Below, in pieces: positions 22,823 through 31,088 of a stretch of 45,163 nucleotides of DNA. Source of the stretch: JBASNZ01 sp049657775 (GTDB lineage Bacteria > Actinomycetota > Coriobacteriia > Anaerosomatales > Anaerosomataceae). Position 1 is the first letter of the stretch, and each line of letters starts with the position of its first letter. The translations under genes and the position numbers were made by a program. The notes beneath the pieces were generated by a model, which worked only from the letters and a program-made list of their open reading frames with translations, was not told the origin of the DNA and made no database searches. The DNA lies in NCBI GenBank assembly GCA_049657775.1, contig JBASNZ010000058.1, positions 1 through 45,163 of the forward strand, read 5' to 3'.

Positions 22823-23788
22823 CTAATCCATTCGGACCCAGAACTTCTCGGCGCCCGTGCGATAGATCGTGTCGATGAAACGCACGGTCTTGGACCTGGC
22901 ATCCATGGCGACCGAGTTCGTGCGAGCGCCCGTGCCAAAGTATTTAACGCCGCGAAGCATCTCCCCGTCCGTGACTCCCGACGCGATGAAGGCAGCCTCG
23001 TCGGTGTTGACCAGGCAGTCCATGGTGAGCACGTCGTCTATGTTGCACGTGCCCATGTCAACGGCACGCGCCTTCTCCTCGGGGCTACGCCACTCGAACC
23101 GCCCCATGAAGCAGCCGCCGATGCACTTCATGGCTGCGCAGGCGAGAACGCCCTCGGGAGCCGCGCCGATGCCAAGGTAGAGATGGATGCCGGTGCCCTC
23201 GATGGCTGTGGCTACAGCTCCGAACACGTCACCGTCGGTGATGAGCCGGATGCGAGCACCTGCCTGACGGACCTCGGCGATGAGCTCCTTGTGGCGGTCG
23301 CGCTCGAGAATGCACACCACGAGGTCTTCGACGTCACGCTTGAGCGCCTTAGCGACCGCCTTGATGTTCTCGGTCGGTGAGGCATCGATATGTACGACAT
23401 CGGCGGCCTCGGGCCCGACGGCGATCTTGTTCATGTAGGTGTCCGGCGCGTGGAGCAACGTGCCCTTGGGCCCGAACGCGAGAACGGCGAGGCTGTTCGA
23501 CTGACCGGCCGCCGTGAGGTTGGTTCCTTCAAGCGGATCCACCGCGATATCGATCTCCTCACCGCCGCGGCCCACCTTCTCGCCGATGTACAGCATGGGG
23601 GCCTCGTCACGCTCGCCCTCACCGATAACGATGGTCCCCGCGATGTCGACCTCCTCGAAGGCCTTGCGCATCCCCTCGACAGCCGCGTCATCCGCCGCGT
23701 GCTTGTCCCCTTTGCCCATCCATCGCCCCGCCGCCAGTGCTGCCGCCTCGGTGACCTCGAGCATCTCGACGATACGAGTGGTGCGCAT
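22823..23788 (-). CDS. glpX: Fructose-1,6-bisphosphatase class II
   Basis: GlpX removes the 1-phosphate from fructose-1,6-bisphosphate in gluconeogenesis. The 321-residue protein has the class II metal and phosphate motifs GEGERDEAPML (57-67), DPLEGTN (84-90), ITDGDV and GIGAAPEG. GGGGAGG lies close to the ATG. It starts 27 nt after the rsmB stop, so it probably sits at the end of the priA/def-fmt-rsmB run. Its stop lies 3 nt from that of the convergent zinc-ribbon gene, without a visible terminator. Confidence 0.96.
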   Translation of the reverse strand: MRTTRIVEMLEVTEAAALAAGRWMGKGDKHAADDAAVEGMRKAFEEVDIAGTIVIGEGERDEAPMLYIGEKVGRGGEEIDIAVDPLEGTNLTAAGQSNSLAVLAFGPKGTLLHAPDTYMNKIAVGPEAADVVHIDASPTENIKAVAKALKRDVEDLVVCILERDRHKELIAEVRQAGARIRLITDGDVFGAVATAIEGTGIHLYLGIGAAPEGVLACAAMKCIGGCFMGRFEWRSPEEKARAVDMGTCNIDDVLTMDCLVNTDEAAFIASGVTDGEMLRGVKYFGTGARTNSVAMDARSKTVRFIDTIYRTGAEKFWVRMD

Positions 23789-23815
23789 GCCGCCTCCCCA
23801 TCTCCGGTGCCCGAT

Positions 23816-25180
23816 CTACTCAGCTCGGGCATTCCTGATCAGTCGTGCCACGAAGTGGCCATCGGGTCCGTTCACAGTCGGCCAGGAGCGGAAGAATCCC
23901 TCCCGAGTTCGGAAGGCCCCCCACTCGTCCGGAACGAGCGCGTCGAGCCGGTCTATCGCGAAGTCGCGCCCGGACGGTCGGTCCAAAAAGGCGCGCACGA
24001 CGTCGTCGTTCTCCGCGCGCGCGATACTGCAGGTAGAGTACACCACAACGCCTTCGGGCCGAACAAGACGGGCAGAGGCCTCAAGCAGTCGCAGCTGCAA
24101 CTCGGCCATGCGGGTGATGTCCGCCGGTGAAAGCCGCCACACGATCTCGGGATGGCGCCGGAGCGTGCCTGTTCCGGTACATGGCGCGTCGAGGAGGACT
24201 GCGTCTGCGGAACCGGGAGGCACAACGTCTGACGGAAGTGTCTCGATCGTGGAGACAACAGGTGTGATCCCGGGAACGCCGAGCTCATTCATACGCTCCG
24301 AGAGCAGCTTGATCTTGTACGTGTGGGAGTCGACTGCCACGACGTTGGCTAGCTCACCCGCCGCTGAGTTGAGGGCCTGGAGTGCGACGGTCTTTGTCCC
24401 GCGCCCCGCGCCCACATCCACCACGACGCCCCCGGGATGCGCGCCAACCGCGAGCGGAGCGACCTGGGCCGCCGCATCGGCGACGACAACCATGCCGCGA
24501 TGGACTGCGACTCCCTGTACGAGGGCTCGCTCGTGTCCAATGCGGATCGTCAGCGGGTCGGGTGGCGATTGCTGCGGATCGGCGCCGTCGCTCTTGAGAA
24601 CGTCGACCGCCGCGCGAGTATCGCCCATGAAGGCGTTCACTCGCACGTACAAGGGTGGAGCAGCACGAGCGGATCGCAGCATGCTCTGCGCGGCCTCCTG
24701 GCCCAGGTCCGAGACCGCAAGCGCCGCGAGCCATTGGGGGTACCCTGCCAGCCTGGCCGAGGCGATCGGATCGGTCTCCGGATCGCCCCAGGGGAACTCG
24801 TTCGCGACGTCCGCGAGCCTTCGGAGCACCGCGTTTGCGAGCCCGGCGGCCTGGGGGCGCGCGGCGCGCGCAGCTTCGACCCCTTGATGCACAGCCGCCC
24901 GCGCAGGCGTGCGCAGGTACAGAAGCTCGTATGCAGCCAGCCGGAGCGCGTCGCGAACGCCGGGTTCGATCTTTCCGGTCGCTCGTTCGTTGATGGCGGC
25001 GTCCAACACACCGCTCGTCTCCACGACACCTCGAGCAAGCGTGACCGCAAGCGCACGATCGGAGCCGTCCAGGCGCGCGCGGGCAACCTCTGTTTCGATG
25101 AGCGGGCCGATGTATGCATCGCGGGTGCGTGCAGAGCGGAGTGCCCGCAGCGCGGCCGCCCGGGCCGGCGACAATGTCAT
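23816..25180 (-). CDS. rsmB: 16S rRNA (cytosine-967-C5)-methyltransferase
   Basis: RsmB makes m5C967 in 16S rRNA. The protein (454 residues) has an N-terminal NusB-like helical domain (about 1-135) and a C-terminal SAM-dependent domain with VDVGAGRGTKT, the Cys of DAPCTGTGTL and the second catalytic Cys of VVYSTCS. The ATG at 25180 overlaps the fmt stop (ATGA); a GTG four codons earlier is possible. The order def-fmt-rsmB after priA is common in bacteria. Confidence 0.94.
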   Translation of the reverse strand: MTLSPARAAALRALRSARTRDAYIGPLIETEVARARLDGSDRALAVTLARGVVETSGVLDAAINERATGKIEPGVRDALRLAAYELLYLRTPARAAVHQGVEAARAARPQAAGLANAVLRRLADVANEFPWGDPETDPIASARLAGYPQWLAALAVSDLGQEAAQSMLRSARAAPPLYVRVNAFMGDTRAAVDVLKSDGADPQQSPPDPLTIRIGHERALVQGVAVHRGMVVVADAAAQVAPLAVGAHPGGVVVDVGAGRGTKTVALQALNSAAGELANVVAVDSHTYKIKLLSERMNELGVPGITPVVSTIETLPSDVVPPGSADAVLLDAPCTGTGTLRRHPEIVWRLSPADITRMAELQLRLLEASARLVRPEGVVVYSTCSIARAENDDVVRAFLDRPSGRDFAIDRLDALVPDEWGAFRTREGFFRSWPTVNGPDGHFVARLIRNARAE

Positions 25181-26097
25181 AGTGACCGCCACGGGACGTC
25201 GCCATCAAGACGAGCACCACGAGCGAACGCGGTGCCGGACATGGCACCCCGACCCGCGGGACGCACTTCGTCGAGCGCGATCGCAGCATCGGCGAGTCCT
25301 AGCACCAGTCCATGCTTCGCGGGCGTTGCCAATCCGGCAGGAACGGTCATCTCCGACAGTGACGCGCGCAGTACGACCAGGTCGTGCCCTGCGATACTCA
25401 CGCGGGTGGTAGCGCTGGGTGACGAGGCGCGAACCCGCCGGAGCGCGCCCGCGGCGCTGAGCGTCGGGTCGATCACGACATCGTTCCGGGTCACCTTGAG
25501 AGCGTACGTGGCGTGCGCGTCGTCTTGCGCATGCCATGAAACACCGCCCGATTGCAGGTCACACAGCGCTGTCAAGAGCGCGGCAGCGCCGACATCGGCC
25601 AGGCGAGACGTGAGGTCGGCCGTGGAGAGGTCGTCTACGTCCACCGGGACCTGCGTCGTGTACGGACCTGTATCGAGTCCCTCCTCCATCAGCATGATGC
25701 TGACACCCGTGGTCTTCTCGTCGTCCAGTATCGCCCGTTGGATCGGTGCCGCTCCGCGATAGCGCGGAAGCAGCGACGCGTGGACGTTGAGGCATCCAAA
25801 GCGCGGGATCTCGAGCACCTCGCGTGGAAGAAGCAGCCCATAGGCGGCGACGCACACGACGTCGGGAGCAAGCGCGGCAAGATCCGCTACGACCCGGGTA
25901 TCACGCAGAGTGGCAGGTTGGCGCACCTCGATGCCCTGTGCCTCGGCGATGGTCTTGGTGGGTGGCGCTACAAGGTCGCGACCGCGTCTGGACGCAGCGT
26001 CAGGACGTGCGTACACAGCAAGTACGTGGTGGTCGCGCATGAGGCTCTCGAGCACAGGCACAGCGAACTGCGGCGTGCCCATGAAGACTACCCGCAC
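25177..26097 (-). CDS. fmt: Methionyl-tRNA formyltransferase
   Basis: Fmt formylates initiator Met-tRNA using 10-formyl-tetrahydrofolate. The 306-residue protein has LNVHASLLPRYRGAAPI (103-119) with the catalytic Asn104 and His106, and Asp142 in MEEGLDTG. The C-terminal domain (about 205-306) has the tRNA-binding outline. It starts with GTG, with GGGGG about 6 nt upstream, and lies 22 nt after def, whose product removes the formyl group again. It overlaps rsmB by ATGA. Confidence 0.95.
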   Translation of the reverse strand: MRVVFMGTPQFAVPVLESLMRDHHVLAVYARPDAASRRGRDLVAPPTKTIAEAQGIEVRQPATLRDTRVVADLAALAPDVVCVAAYGLLLPREVLEIPRFGCLNVHASLLPRYRGAAPIQRAILDDEKTTGVSIMLMEEGLDTGPYTTQVPVDVDDLSTADLTSRLADVGAAALLTALCDLQSGGVSWHAQDDAHATYALKVTRNDVVIDPTLSAAGALRRVRASSPSATTRVSIAGHDLVVLRASLSEMTVPAGLATPAKHGLVLGLADAAIALDEVRPAGRGAMSGTAFARGARLDGDVPWRSL

Positions 26098-26119
26098 CTA
26101 GGACCCCCTACGGCCAACG

Positions 26120-26605
26120 TCACGCCGAGATTGCCTCGTTGTACGCGCGGATGGCGGCTTTTCTGTCCTCCGAGGACAAGCGATCCAAGATCAGCGTCCC
26201 GTCGAGGTGATCGATCTCGTGCTGAAGCACACGTGCGACCAGCTCGGAGGCCTCGATCACGATCCGATGTCCCGTGAGAGAGAGGCCCTCGCACACGACA
26301 GACTCCGCCCTGGTGATCGGAACGCTGATTCCGGGAACCGAGAGACAACCTTCTTCGTCTACAACGGTCTCCTCGGAGCGCTCCACTATGACCGGATTGC
26401 AGATGGCCGCGAGTTCGTCATCAACGTCGAATACAATCACGCGCTTCTGGACACCGATCTGCGGAGCCGCGAGTCCGATGCCCTGGTTCTCGTACATCGC
26501 CTCGGCCATCTTGCGCACGAGTAAGCGAAGGTCCGAGTCGGTCGAGGGATCGACATCGGCAGCCCGGTCTTTGAGTACTGGATTGGGATGGGTCAAGATT
26601 TCCAT
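26120..26605 (-). CDS. def: Peptide deformylase
   Basis: Def removes N-formyl groups from new proteins with a bound metal. The 161-residue protein has GIGLAAPQIG (42-51), Cys87 in EGCLSVPG and HEIDH (His129, Glu130, His133), which together bind the metal and catalyse the reaction. AAAGG lies 7 nt before the ATG. It has its own candidate extended -10 promoter (26663-26671), independent of priA upstream. Confidence 0.96.
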   Translation of the reverse strand: MEILTHPNPVLKDRAADVDPSTDSDLRLLVRKMAEAMYENQGIGLAAPQIGVQKRVIVFDVDDELAAICNPVIVERSEETVVDEEGCLSVPGISVPITRAESVVCEGLSLTGHRIVIEASELVARVLQHEIDHLDGTLILDRLSSEDRKAAIRAYNEAISA

Positions 26606-26662
26606 TTAACGCCTTTCTGCGCAGGTGTGCACGCGCGCATACTGCAATTCTCTTGCCGGATC

Positions 26663-26671
26663 ATGATACCA
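26663..26671 (-). promoter_or_regulatory. Extended -10 element before def
   Basis: TGGTATCAT on the minus strand, about 57 nt before the def ATG. It matches the TGnTATCAT form seen before rpmB, rpmF and psiE. The -35 is weak. A 6-bp hairpin (CTGCTG-TGAG-CAGCAG) lies just upstream at the priA stop. Confidence 0.5.
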
Positions 26672-26681
26672 CCCCTGCTGC

Positions 26682-28919
26682 TCACAGCAGATCGAACGGG
26701 TCCACGTCGGGGGCCACCGACACCCCCTGCGGCATCTTGATCGTTTCCAGCGTGGTGGTGAGCATCGGGCCCAGGGCGGCGCCGACGGGCGCGCGAAGGA
26801 GTACGTGCCTACGGTACGCGCTCTTGATCTTGGCTATCGGCGCATCAGCGGGACCAAGGACCTCCCAGCGGTTCGGGGCCGACCGTCGCAACTCGGCGGC
26901 GAGTACCTCCGAGGCAGAGTGCACATCGGCCGGATCGGCACCCGTGAGCAGAACGTTTGCAAGACGTCGGTACGGAGGGTAGCCGAGCGCTGATCGGGTC
27001 TGGCGTTCGCCGCGGTAGAGGATCTCGGGGTCACGCGCCTGAACCGCAAGAACCGCCGGGTGGTCCGGCCAGTACGTCTGAATGACCACGGTGCCCTGCC
27101 TGGCGCCCCGGCCAGCACGACCGGCGACCTGTTCGAGCATCTGGAACGTACGCTCCGCGGCGCGGAAGTCCGGTACGTGCATCGTGGTGTCAGCGTTGAT
27201 CACCCCCACAACGTCGACGTCCGGGTAGTCAAGGCCCTTGGCGATCATCTGAGTGCCGAGCAGGATACCGCTCCCGAGCGCCTCGAACTGGCCAAGCGCA
27301 CGTTCGTGCCCACCTTTGCCGGATGTGGTGTCAGCGTCCATCCGGACGACGGGAAGGTCGGGCCATCTGCCCTGGAGTTCGGCCTGAACACGCTGCGTTC
27401 CGGCTCCAAAACGACGCAGGTACGGGCTGGAGCAGCGCGGACAGGCATGCGGGGCCGGCTGGCTGTAGCCGCAGTGGTGGCATCGGACGACGTCTCCACG
27501 CTCGTGATAGGTGAGTGAAACGGAGCACTGCGGGCATGAGGGCACGAACCCGCACTCGCGACACAGCAGGAAAGAGGCGAATCCACGCCTGTTGAGAAAC
27601 AAGACGGCCTTGCTTCCGCGCCCGGCGACGCCGTCGATCTCCTCGGCGAGCATCGTCGAGAACATGGAGCGGTTGCCGCTCTTGAACTCTGTTCCCATGT
27701 CGATGATCTCGATACGCGGCGGAGGCGCCGGTGTGGCCCTGGTGGGCAGAACGAGTCGCATCCAGTCTCCGAGTTCGACGCGTTGCCTCGACTCGAGGGC
27801 GGGAGTAGCCGAACCGAGCACGACCTTGACACCCCGCGTGCCAGCCATGTGCACCGCGACGTCTCTGGCGTGGTACCGCGGCGCCGAGCCCTGCTTGTAC
27901 GAACTCTCGTGTTCCTCGTCGATGATGATGAGTCGAAGGTCGCGAACGGGTGCGAAGAGCGCGGAGCGTGCGCCGACGACGACGGGGGCATGGCCTCTCG
28001 CGGCCAGCGTCCACTGGTCGAATCGTTCGCCGTCGGAGAGCCTACTGTGCAGCACCGCTACCTGGTCGCCGAAGCGCGCTCTGAAGCGGCCGACCGTCTG
28101 GGGTGTGAGGGAGATCTCGGGAACCAGAACGATGGCTCCACCGCCACTCTTTAGGACAGCCGCGATCGCGCGTAGATAGACTTCCGTCTTGCCCGAGCCC
28201 GTGACGCCATCGAGGACGAGTACGCTGCCGGGCTGTGCGGCGGCGATGGCGTCGACAGCATCGGCCTGCGCCGACGTAAGGTCGAGTTCGCGCGCTTTCG
28301 CAGGTGCGCTGGTGTTGGTAGCGGTGCCGCGCCAGCGACGCCGGGCGGTAACACGGATAACCCCACGCCGCTCGAGCGCTCTGACGGCGGTGCCAACGGC
28401 TCCGAACTCGGCGGAGAGTTCCGGCACTGAGACAGGCCCCTCGGAGAGCGCACCGATGACCGCGCGCTGCAATCGTGCGGATGGCGGAGGAGCGAAGGCG
28501 CGATCGACGAGCTCGGCGATCCGATCGTCGAGTGGCCGAACCGACCGCGGGCGCAGCACCCACCGCACAGACCCGTCGCCGACCACGCGAGTCACCGATG
28601 GTGCGGCCGCTGGTGCGATCATCAGTCGAAGCGCGTCGATGGGATGCGCCGCGTATTCGGCCGCGATCCACATCGCCAGGTCGTAGGCAGCCTCGTCGAA
28701 CAACGGCTCATCGACGATGTCCGCGATCTCTCGAAGCTGGGCGATCTGGCTCGTGTCAGATGTTCCGACCACGTATCCGACGGCATGCCTGCCACCCAGC
28801 GGGACCAGGACCGGCACACCCACGGACACGGCGGGCTCCATCGCGGGCGGCACGAGGTAGTCCAAAGGCTCCGAGAGGGCCCTCGTCCGTACGTCGACCA
28901 TGACCCTCGCTACGAGCAT
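26682..28919 (-). CDS. priA: Primosomal replication-restart helicase PriA
   Basis: PriA reloads the replisome at collapsed forks. The 745-residue protein has an N-terminal 3'-DNA-binding domain (about 1-100), a winged helix region, a helicase with Walker A DGVTGSGKTE and DEEH in IIDEEHESSYKQ, and an inserted zinc domain with eight cysteines in four CxxC-type pairs (CREC, CPQC, CHHC, CPRC). The length is normal. GGAG lies 6 nt before the ATG. It is followed by def, fmt and rsmB. Confidence 0.96.
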   Translation of the reverse strand: MLVARVMVDVRTRALSEPLDYLVPPAMEPAVSVGVPVLVPLGGRHAVGYVVGTSDTSQIAQLREIADIVDEPLFDEAAYDLAMWIAAEYAAHPIDALRLMIAPAAAPSVTRVVGDGSVRWVLRPRSVRPLDDRIAELVDRAFAPPPSARLQRAVIGALSEGPVSVPELSAEFGAVGTAVRALERRGVIRVTARRRWRGTATNTSAPAKARELDLTSAQADAVDAIAAAQPGSVLVLDGVTGSGKTEVYLRAIAAVLKSGGGAIVLVPEISLTPQTVGRFRARFGDQVAVLHSRLSDGERFDQWTLAARGHAPVVVGARSALFAPVRDLRLIIIDEEHESSYKQGSAPRYHARDVAVHMAGTRGVKVVLGSATPALESRQRVELGDWMRLVLPTRATPAPPPRIEIIDMGTEFKSGNRSMFSTMLAEEIDGVAGRGSKAVLFLNRRGFASFLLCRECGFVPSCPQCSVSLTYHERGDVVRCHHCGYSQPAPHACPRCSSPYLRRFGAGTQRVQAELQGRWPDLPVVRMDADTTSGKGGHERALGQFEALGSGILLGTQMIAKGLDYPDVDVVGVINADTTMHVPDFRAAERTFQMLEQVAGRAGRGARQGTVVIQTYWPDHPAVLAVQARDPEILYRGERQTRSALGYPPYRRLANVLLTGADPADVHSASEVLAAELRRSAPNRWEVLGPADAPIAKIKSAYRRHVLLRAPVGAALGPMLTTTLETIKMPQGVSVAPDVDPFDLL

Positions 28920-28956
28920 CGACTCTCCTTCTGTTGCTCACGTCACCCAGCATACA

Positions 28957-28991
28957 GAAGGCCACCGACACGGTGGGTGCCGGTGGCCTTC
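28957..28991 (-). terminator. Hairpin downstream of metK
   Basis: An 11-bp perfect stem (GAAGGCCACCG and its complement) with a 13-nt loop lies 15 nt past the metK stop. The following bases on the minus strand (TGTATGC) are not a U-tract, so termination would be inefficient. A TATGCT box at 28954-28949 might serve priA. Confidence 0.55.
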
Positions 28992-29006
28992 ATCGGGTCG
29001 TGTCTG

Positions 29007-30251
29007 CTACTCGACGGCCTCACGCAGCGCGTCCGCGCGGTCGGTCAGCTCCCACGTGAACTCGGGTTCGTCGCGACCGAAGTGACCGTACGCCGCGGTC
29101 TTCCGGTAGATCGGACGACGAAGGTCGAGGTCGCGGATGATCGCTCCGGGCCGGAGGTCGAAGACGGCGCCGATGGCCCTCTCGATCTTGGCGGTGTCGA
29201 CCTTCTCGGTGCCGAACGTCTCAACCAGCACCGACAGCGGATGCGCGACGCCGATGGCGTACGCGAGCTCGATCTCGCAGCTGTCGGCGAGTCCGGCGGC
29301 AACCACGTTCTTGGCGACCCACCGCGCCGCATAGGCGGCGGAGCGGTCGACCTTCGTGCAGTCCTTGCCCGAGAACGCGCCTCCGCCGTGGCGGCCCATC
29401 CCACCGTACGTGTCGACGATGATCTTGCGGCCGGTCAGGCCTGAGTCGCCCATGGGACCGCCGATGACGAAGCGACCGGTGGGGTTGACGTAGATCTCGG
29501 CGTCCTTCCATTCGATCCCCTCGAGCGAGAGCACCGGCTCGATGATGTGCTCGATGAAGTCCGGTTTCATCAGGTTCCCGATATCCACACCGTCGGCGTG
29601 CTGCGACGAGATGAGGATCTTGTCGACCGCAACAGGTTTGCCGTCCACGTAGCGGACCGTCACCTGGGTCTTGCCGTCGGGACGGAGATAGTCGAGCACG
29701 CCGGCCTTGCGAACCGCGGTGAGCCGCTCGGCAAGACGATGCGCAAGGTAGATCGGCATCGGCATCAGGCTGCTCGTCTCATTGCACGCGTAGCCGAACA
29801 TCATGCCCTGGTCGCCCGCACCGATGAGGTCGAGCGGGTCGGTGTCGCCGTGCTTGACCTCGTACGCCTCGTCCACGCCCATCGCGATGTCGGCGCTCTG
29901 CTCGTGGATGGCGGTGAGAACGCCACAGGTCTCGTAGTCGAAACCGTACTTCGCACGCGTATAGCCGATGTCCTTGACGGTCTCCCGCACGATCGTGGGA
30001 ATGTCCACGTACGCGTGAGTCCTGACCTCACCGGCAACAACGATGAGACCAGTGGTCGTCATCGTCTCGCATGCCACGCGCACGTACTCCCGGGACGCTT
30101 TAGAGCCCCCGTCGGTCTCGTAGCCCTCGTCCTCGAGTACGCCCTCGCGTGTGATGATCGCGTCAAGGATCGCATCCGAGATCTGGTCGCACATCTTGTC
30201 GGGATGACCCTCGGTCACGGATTCCGAGGTGAACACGTAGTCGCGCGCCAT
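29007..30251 (-). CDS. metK: S-adenosylmethionine synthetase
   Basis: MetK makes SAM from methionine and ATP. The 414-residue protein has GHPDKMCDQISDA (15-27), the adenine/metal block GAGDQGMMFGYACNE and the phosphate loop GGGAFSGKDCTKVDRS. The ATG at 30251 gives the family start MARDYVFTSES with AAGGAG 5 nt upstream. It is controlled by a SAM-I riboswitch and terminator in its leader, so excess SAM shuts it off. SAM also feeds RsmB and RsmD in this window. Confidence 0.96.
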   Translation of the reverse strand: MARDYVFTSESVTEGHPDKMCDQISDAILDAIITREGVLEDEGYETDGGSKASREYVRVACETMTTTGLIVVAGEVRTHAYVDIPTIVRETVKDIGYTRAKYGFDYETCGVLTAIHEQSADIAMGVDEAYEVKHGDTDPLDLIGAGDQGMMFGYACNETSSLMPMPIYLAHRLAERLTAVRKAGVLDYLRPDGKTQVTVRYVDGKPVAVDKILISSQHADGVDIGNLMKPDFIEHIIEPVLSLEGIEWKDAEIYVNPTGRFVIGGPMGDSGLTGRKIIVDTYGGMGRHGGGAFSGKDCTKVDRSAAYAARWVAKNVVAAGLADSCEIELAYAIGVAHPLSVLVETFGTEKVDTAKIERAIGAVFDLRPGAIIRDLDLRRPIYRKTAAYGHFGRDEPEFTWELTDRADALREAVE

Positions 30252-30307
30252 GCGTACTCCTTCGTCCGGGCGGGCTGACGGCCCGCATCTGCTGTGAGGG
30301 GACCAAC

Positions 30308-30339
30308 AAAAAGTCCCTCGCCTGCTACCGACAAGGGAC
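30308..30339 (-). terminator. Rho-independent attenuator of the metK riboswitch
   Basis: On the minus strand GTCCCT(TG)...(CG)AGGGAC forms a stem followed directly by TTTTTG. It lies between the SAM aptamer and metK, as expected for SAM-induced termination. Confidence 0.88.
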
Positions 30340-30367
30340 ATACGGGGCCAGATACGCCTGGTATTCC

Positions 30368-30504
30368 CTCATCTCCCAGGCACACGTTCTGCCTGCCGCA
30401 ATGTGGCACCGTAAGTCACTTTCGACTCCGGTTGCCGGGGCATCGTCGGGTGCGGTCCCTACGCCCTCTGCAGCGCTGCTCTCGCATCGCCGCCTCGTGA
30501 TGAG
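30368..30504 (-). promoter_or_regulatory. SAM-I riboswitch (S-box)
   Basis: The minus strand reads CTCATCACGAGGCGGC at the 5' side, then GATGCCCCGGCAACCGG, ACGGTGCCACATTGCGGCAG and a closing GGGAGATGAG that pairs with the first CTCATC. This is the SAM-I consensus, including the conserved GGCAACC and the GGTGCcA-n-TTgCgGCAG arm. An additional GC-rich helix (GCAGCGCTGC) is inserted near the first branch. The 374-base gap between metK and psiE is taken up by this element, its terminator and two promoters. Confidence 0.93.
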
Positions 30505-30514
30505 TCTCAAGGAC

Positions 30515-30542
30515 TGTATCACGCACCCATGTGGTCCAACAA
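30515..30542 (-). promoter_or_regulatory. Candidate metK promoter
   Basis: TTGTTG (30542-30537) and GATACA (30520-30515) are 16 nt apart on the minus strand, placing the start of RNA just before the riboswitch. Confidence 0.45.
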
Positions 30543-30583
30543 CCCCGTTTTGTGCCATGCGAGGATGTTCATCCGATGAGGGC

Positions 30584-30592
30584 TGGTATCAT
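30584..30592 (+). promoter_or_regulatory. Extended -10 element before psiE
   Basis: TGGTATCAT lies about 35 nt before the psiE start. No clear -35 is seen. The sequence is identical to the def element. Confidence 0.5.
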
Positions 30593-30625
30593 GTTCCGAT
30601 ACCGTCCTATCAAAGGAGTGGAGCT

Positions 30626-31066
30626 GTGCTCAGTAAGATCCTGCACGCCGCTGTTGACTGGCTCGAGCGCGCGATCGCCGCGCTTCTCGTTGTCATAGCG
30701 GTGCTCGGTGCTGTCGACCTCGTGGTGGAGTTGTACAACGCTGTGGCCGACAGAGGGTACCTGACGCCGGACTCGATCCTGCGCGTCCTGGACTCGGTCC
30801 TGGTCGTGTTCATCGTCGTCGAGCTCTTCAACATCGCGGTGGCCTACATGAACCGGCGCAACGTCATCGCCACCGTGATGGAGGCCGGCCTTGTGGCGGT
30901 CGTCCGTAAGCTCGTCATCTTCGAGTCAAGCGGCGACGCGCTCTACGTGCTCATGAAGGCCGGGGCGCTCTCGATCCTGATCGTGGCGATCGGTCTCACG
31001 TGGTTCTTGCTCCGTCGCGCGGATGTGTGCGAGAACCCCACCCACGCTACAACGGTCGACCACTAG
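30626..31066 (+). CDS. PsiE-family membrane protein
   Basis: This 146-residue protein has four predicted membrane helices (about 17-38, 52-76, 83-100 and 109-127) and resembles the phosphate-starvation-inducible PsiE family. Conserved-looking parts are VLDSVLVVFIVVELFNIAVAYM and RKLVIFE. The GTG start has GGAG about 7 nt upstream; the frame runs upstream into the metK leader without similarity. Function in the family is unknown. Only 22 nt separate it from gltX, so they may share a transcript. No Pho box was recognised. Confidence 0.82.
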   Translation: MLSKILHAAVDWLERAIAALLVVIAVLGAVDLVVELYNAVADRGYLTPDSILRVLDSVLVVFIVVELFNIAVAYMNRRNVIATVMEAGLVAVVRKLVIFESSGDALYVLMKAGALSILIVAIGLTWFLLRRADVCENPTHATTVDH

Positions 31067-31088
31067 ACGACTCATCGGAAGGACTACC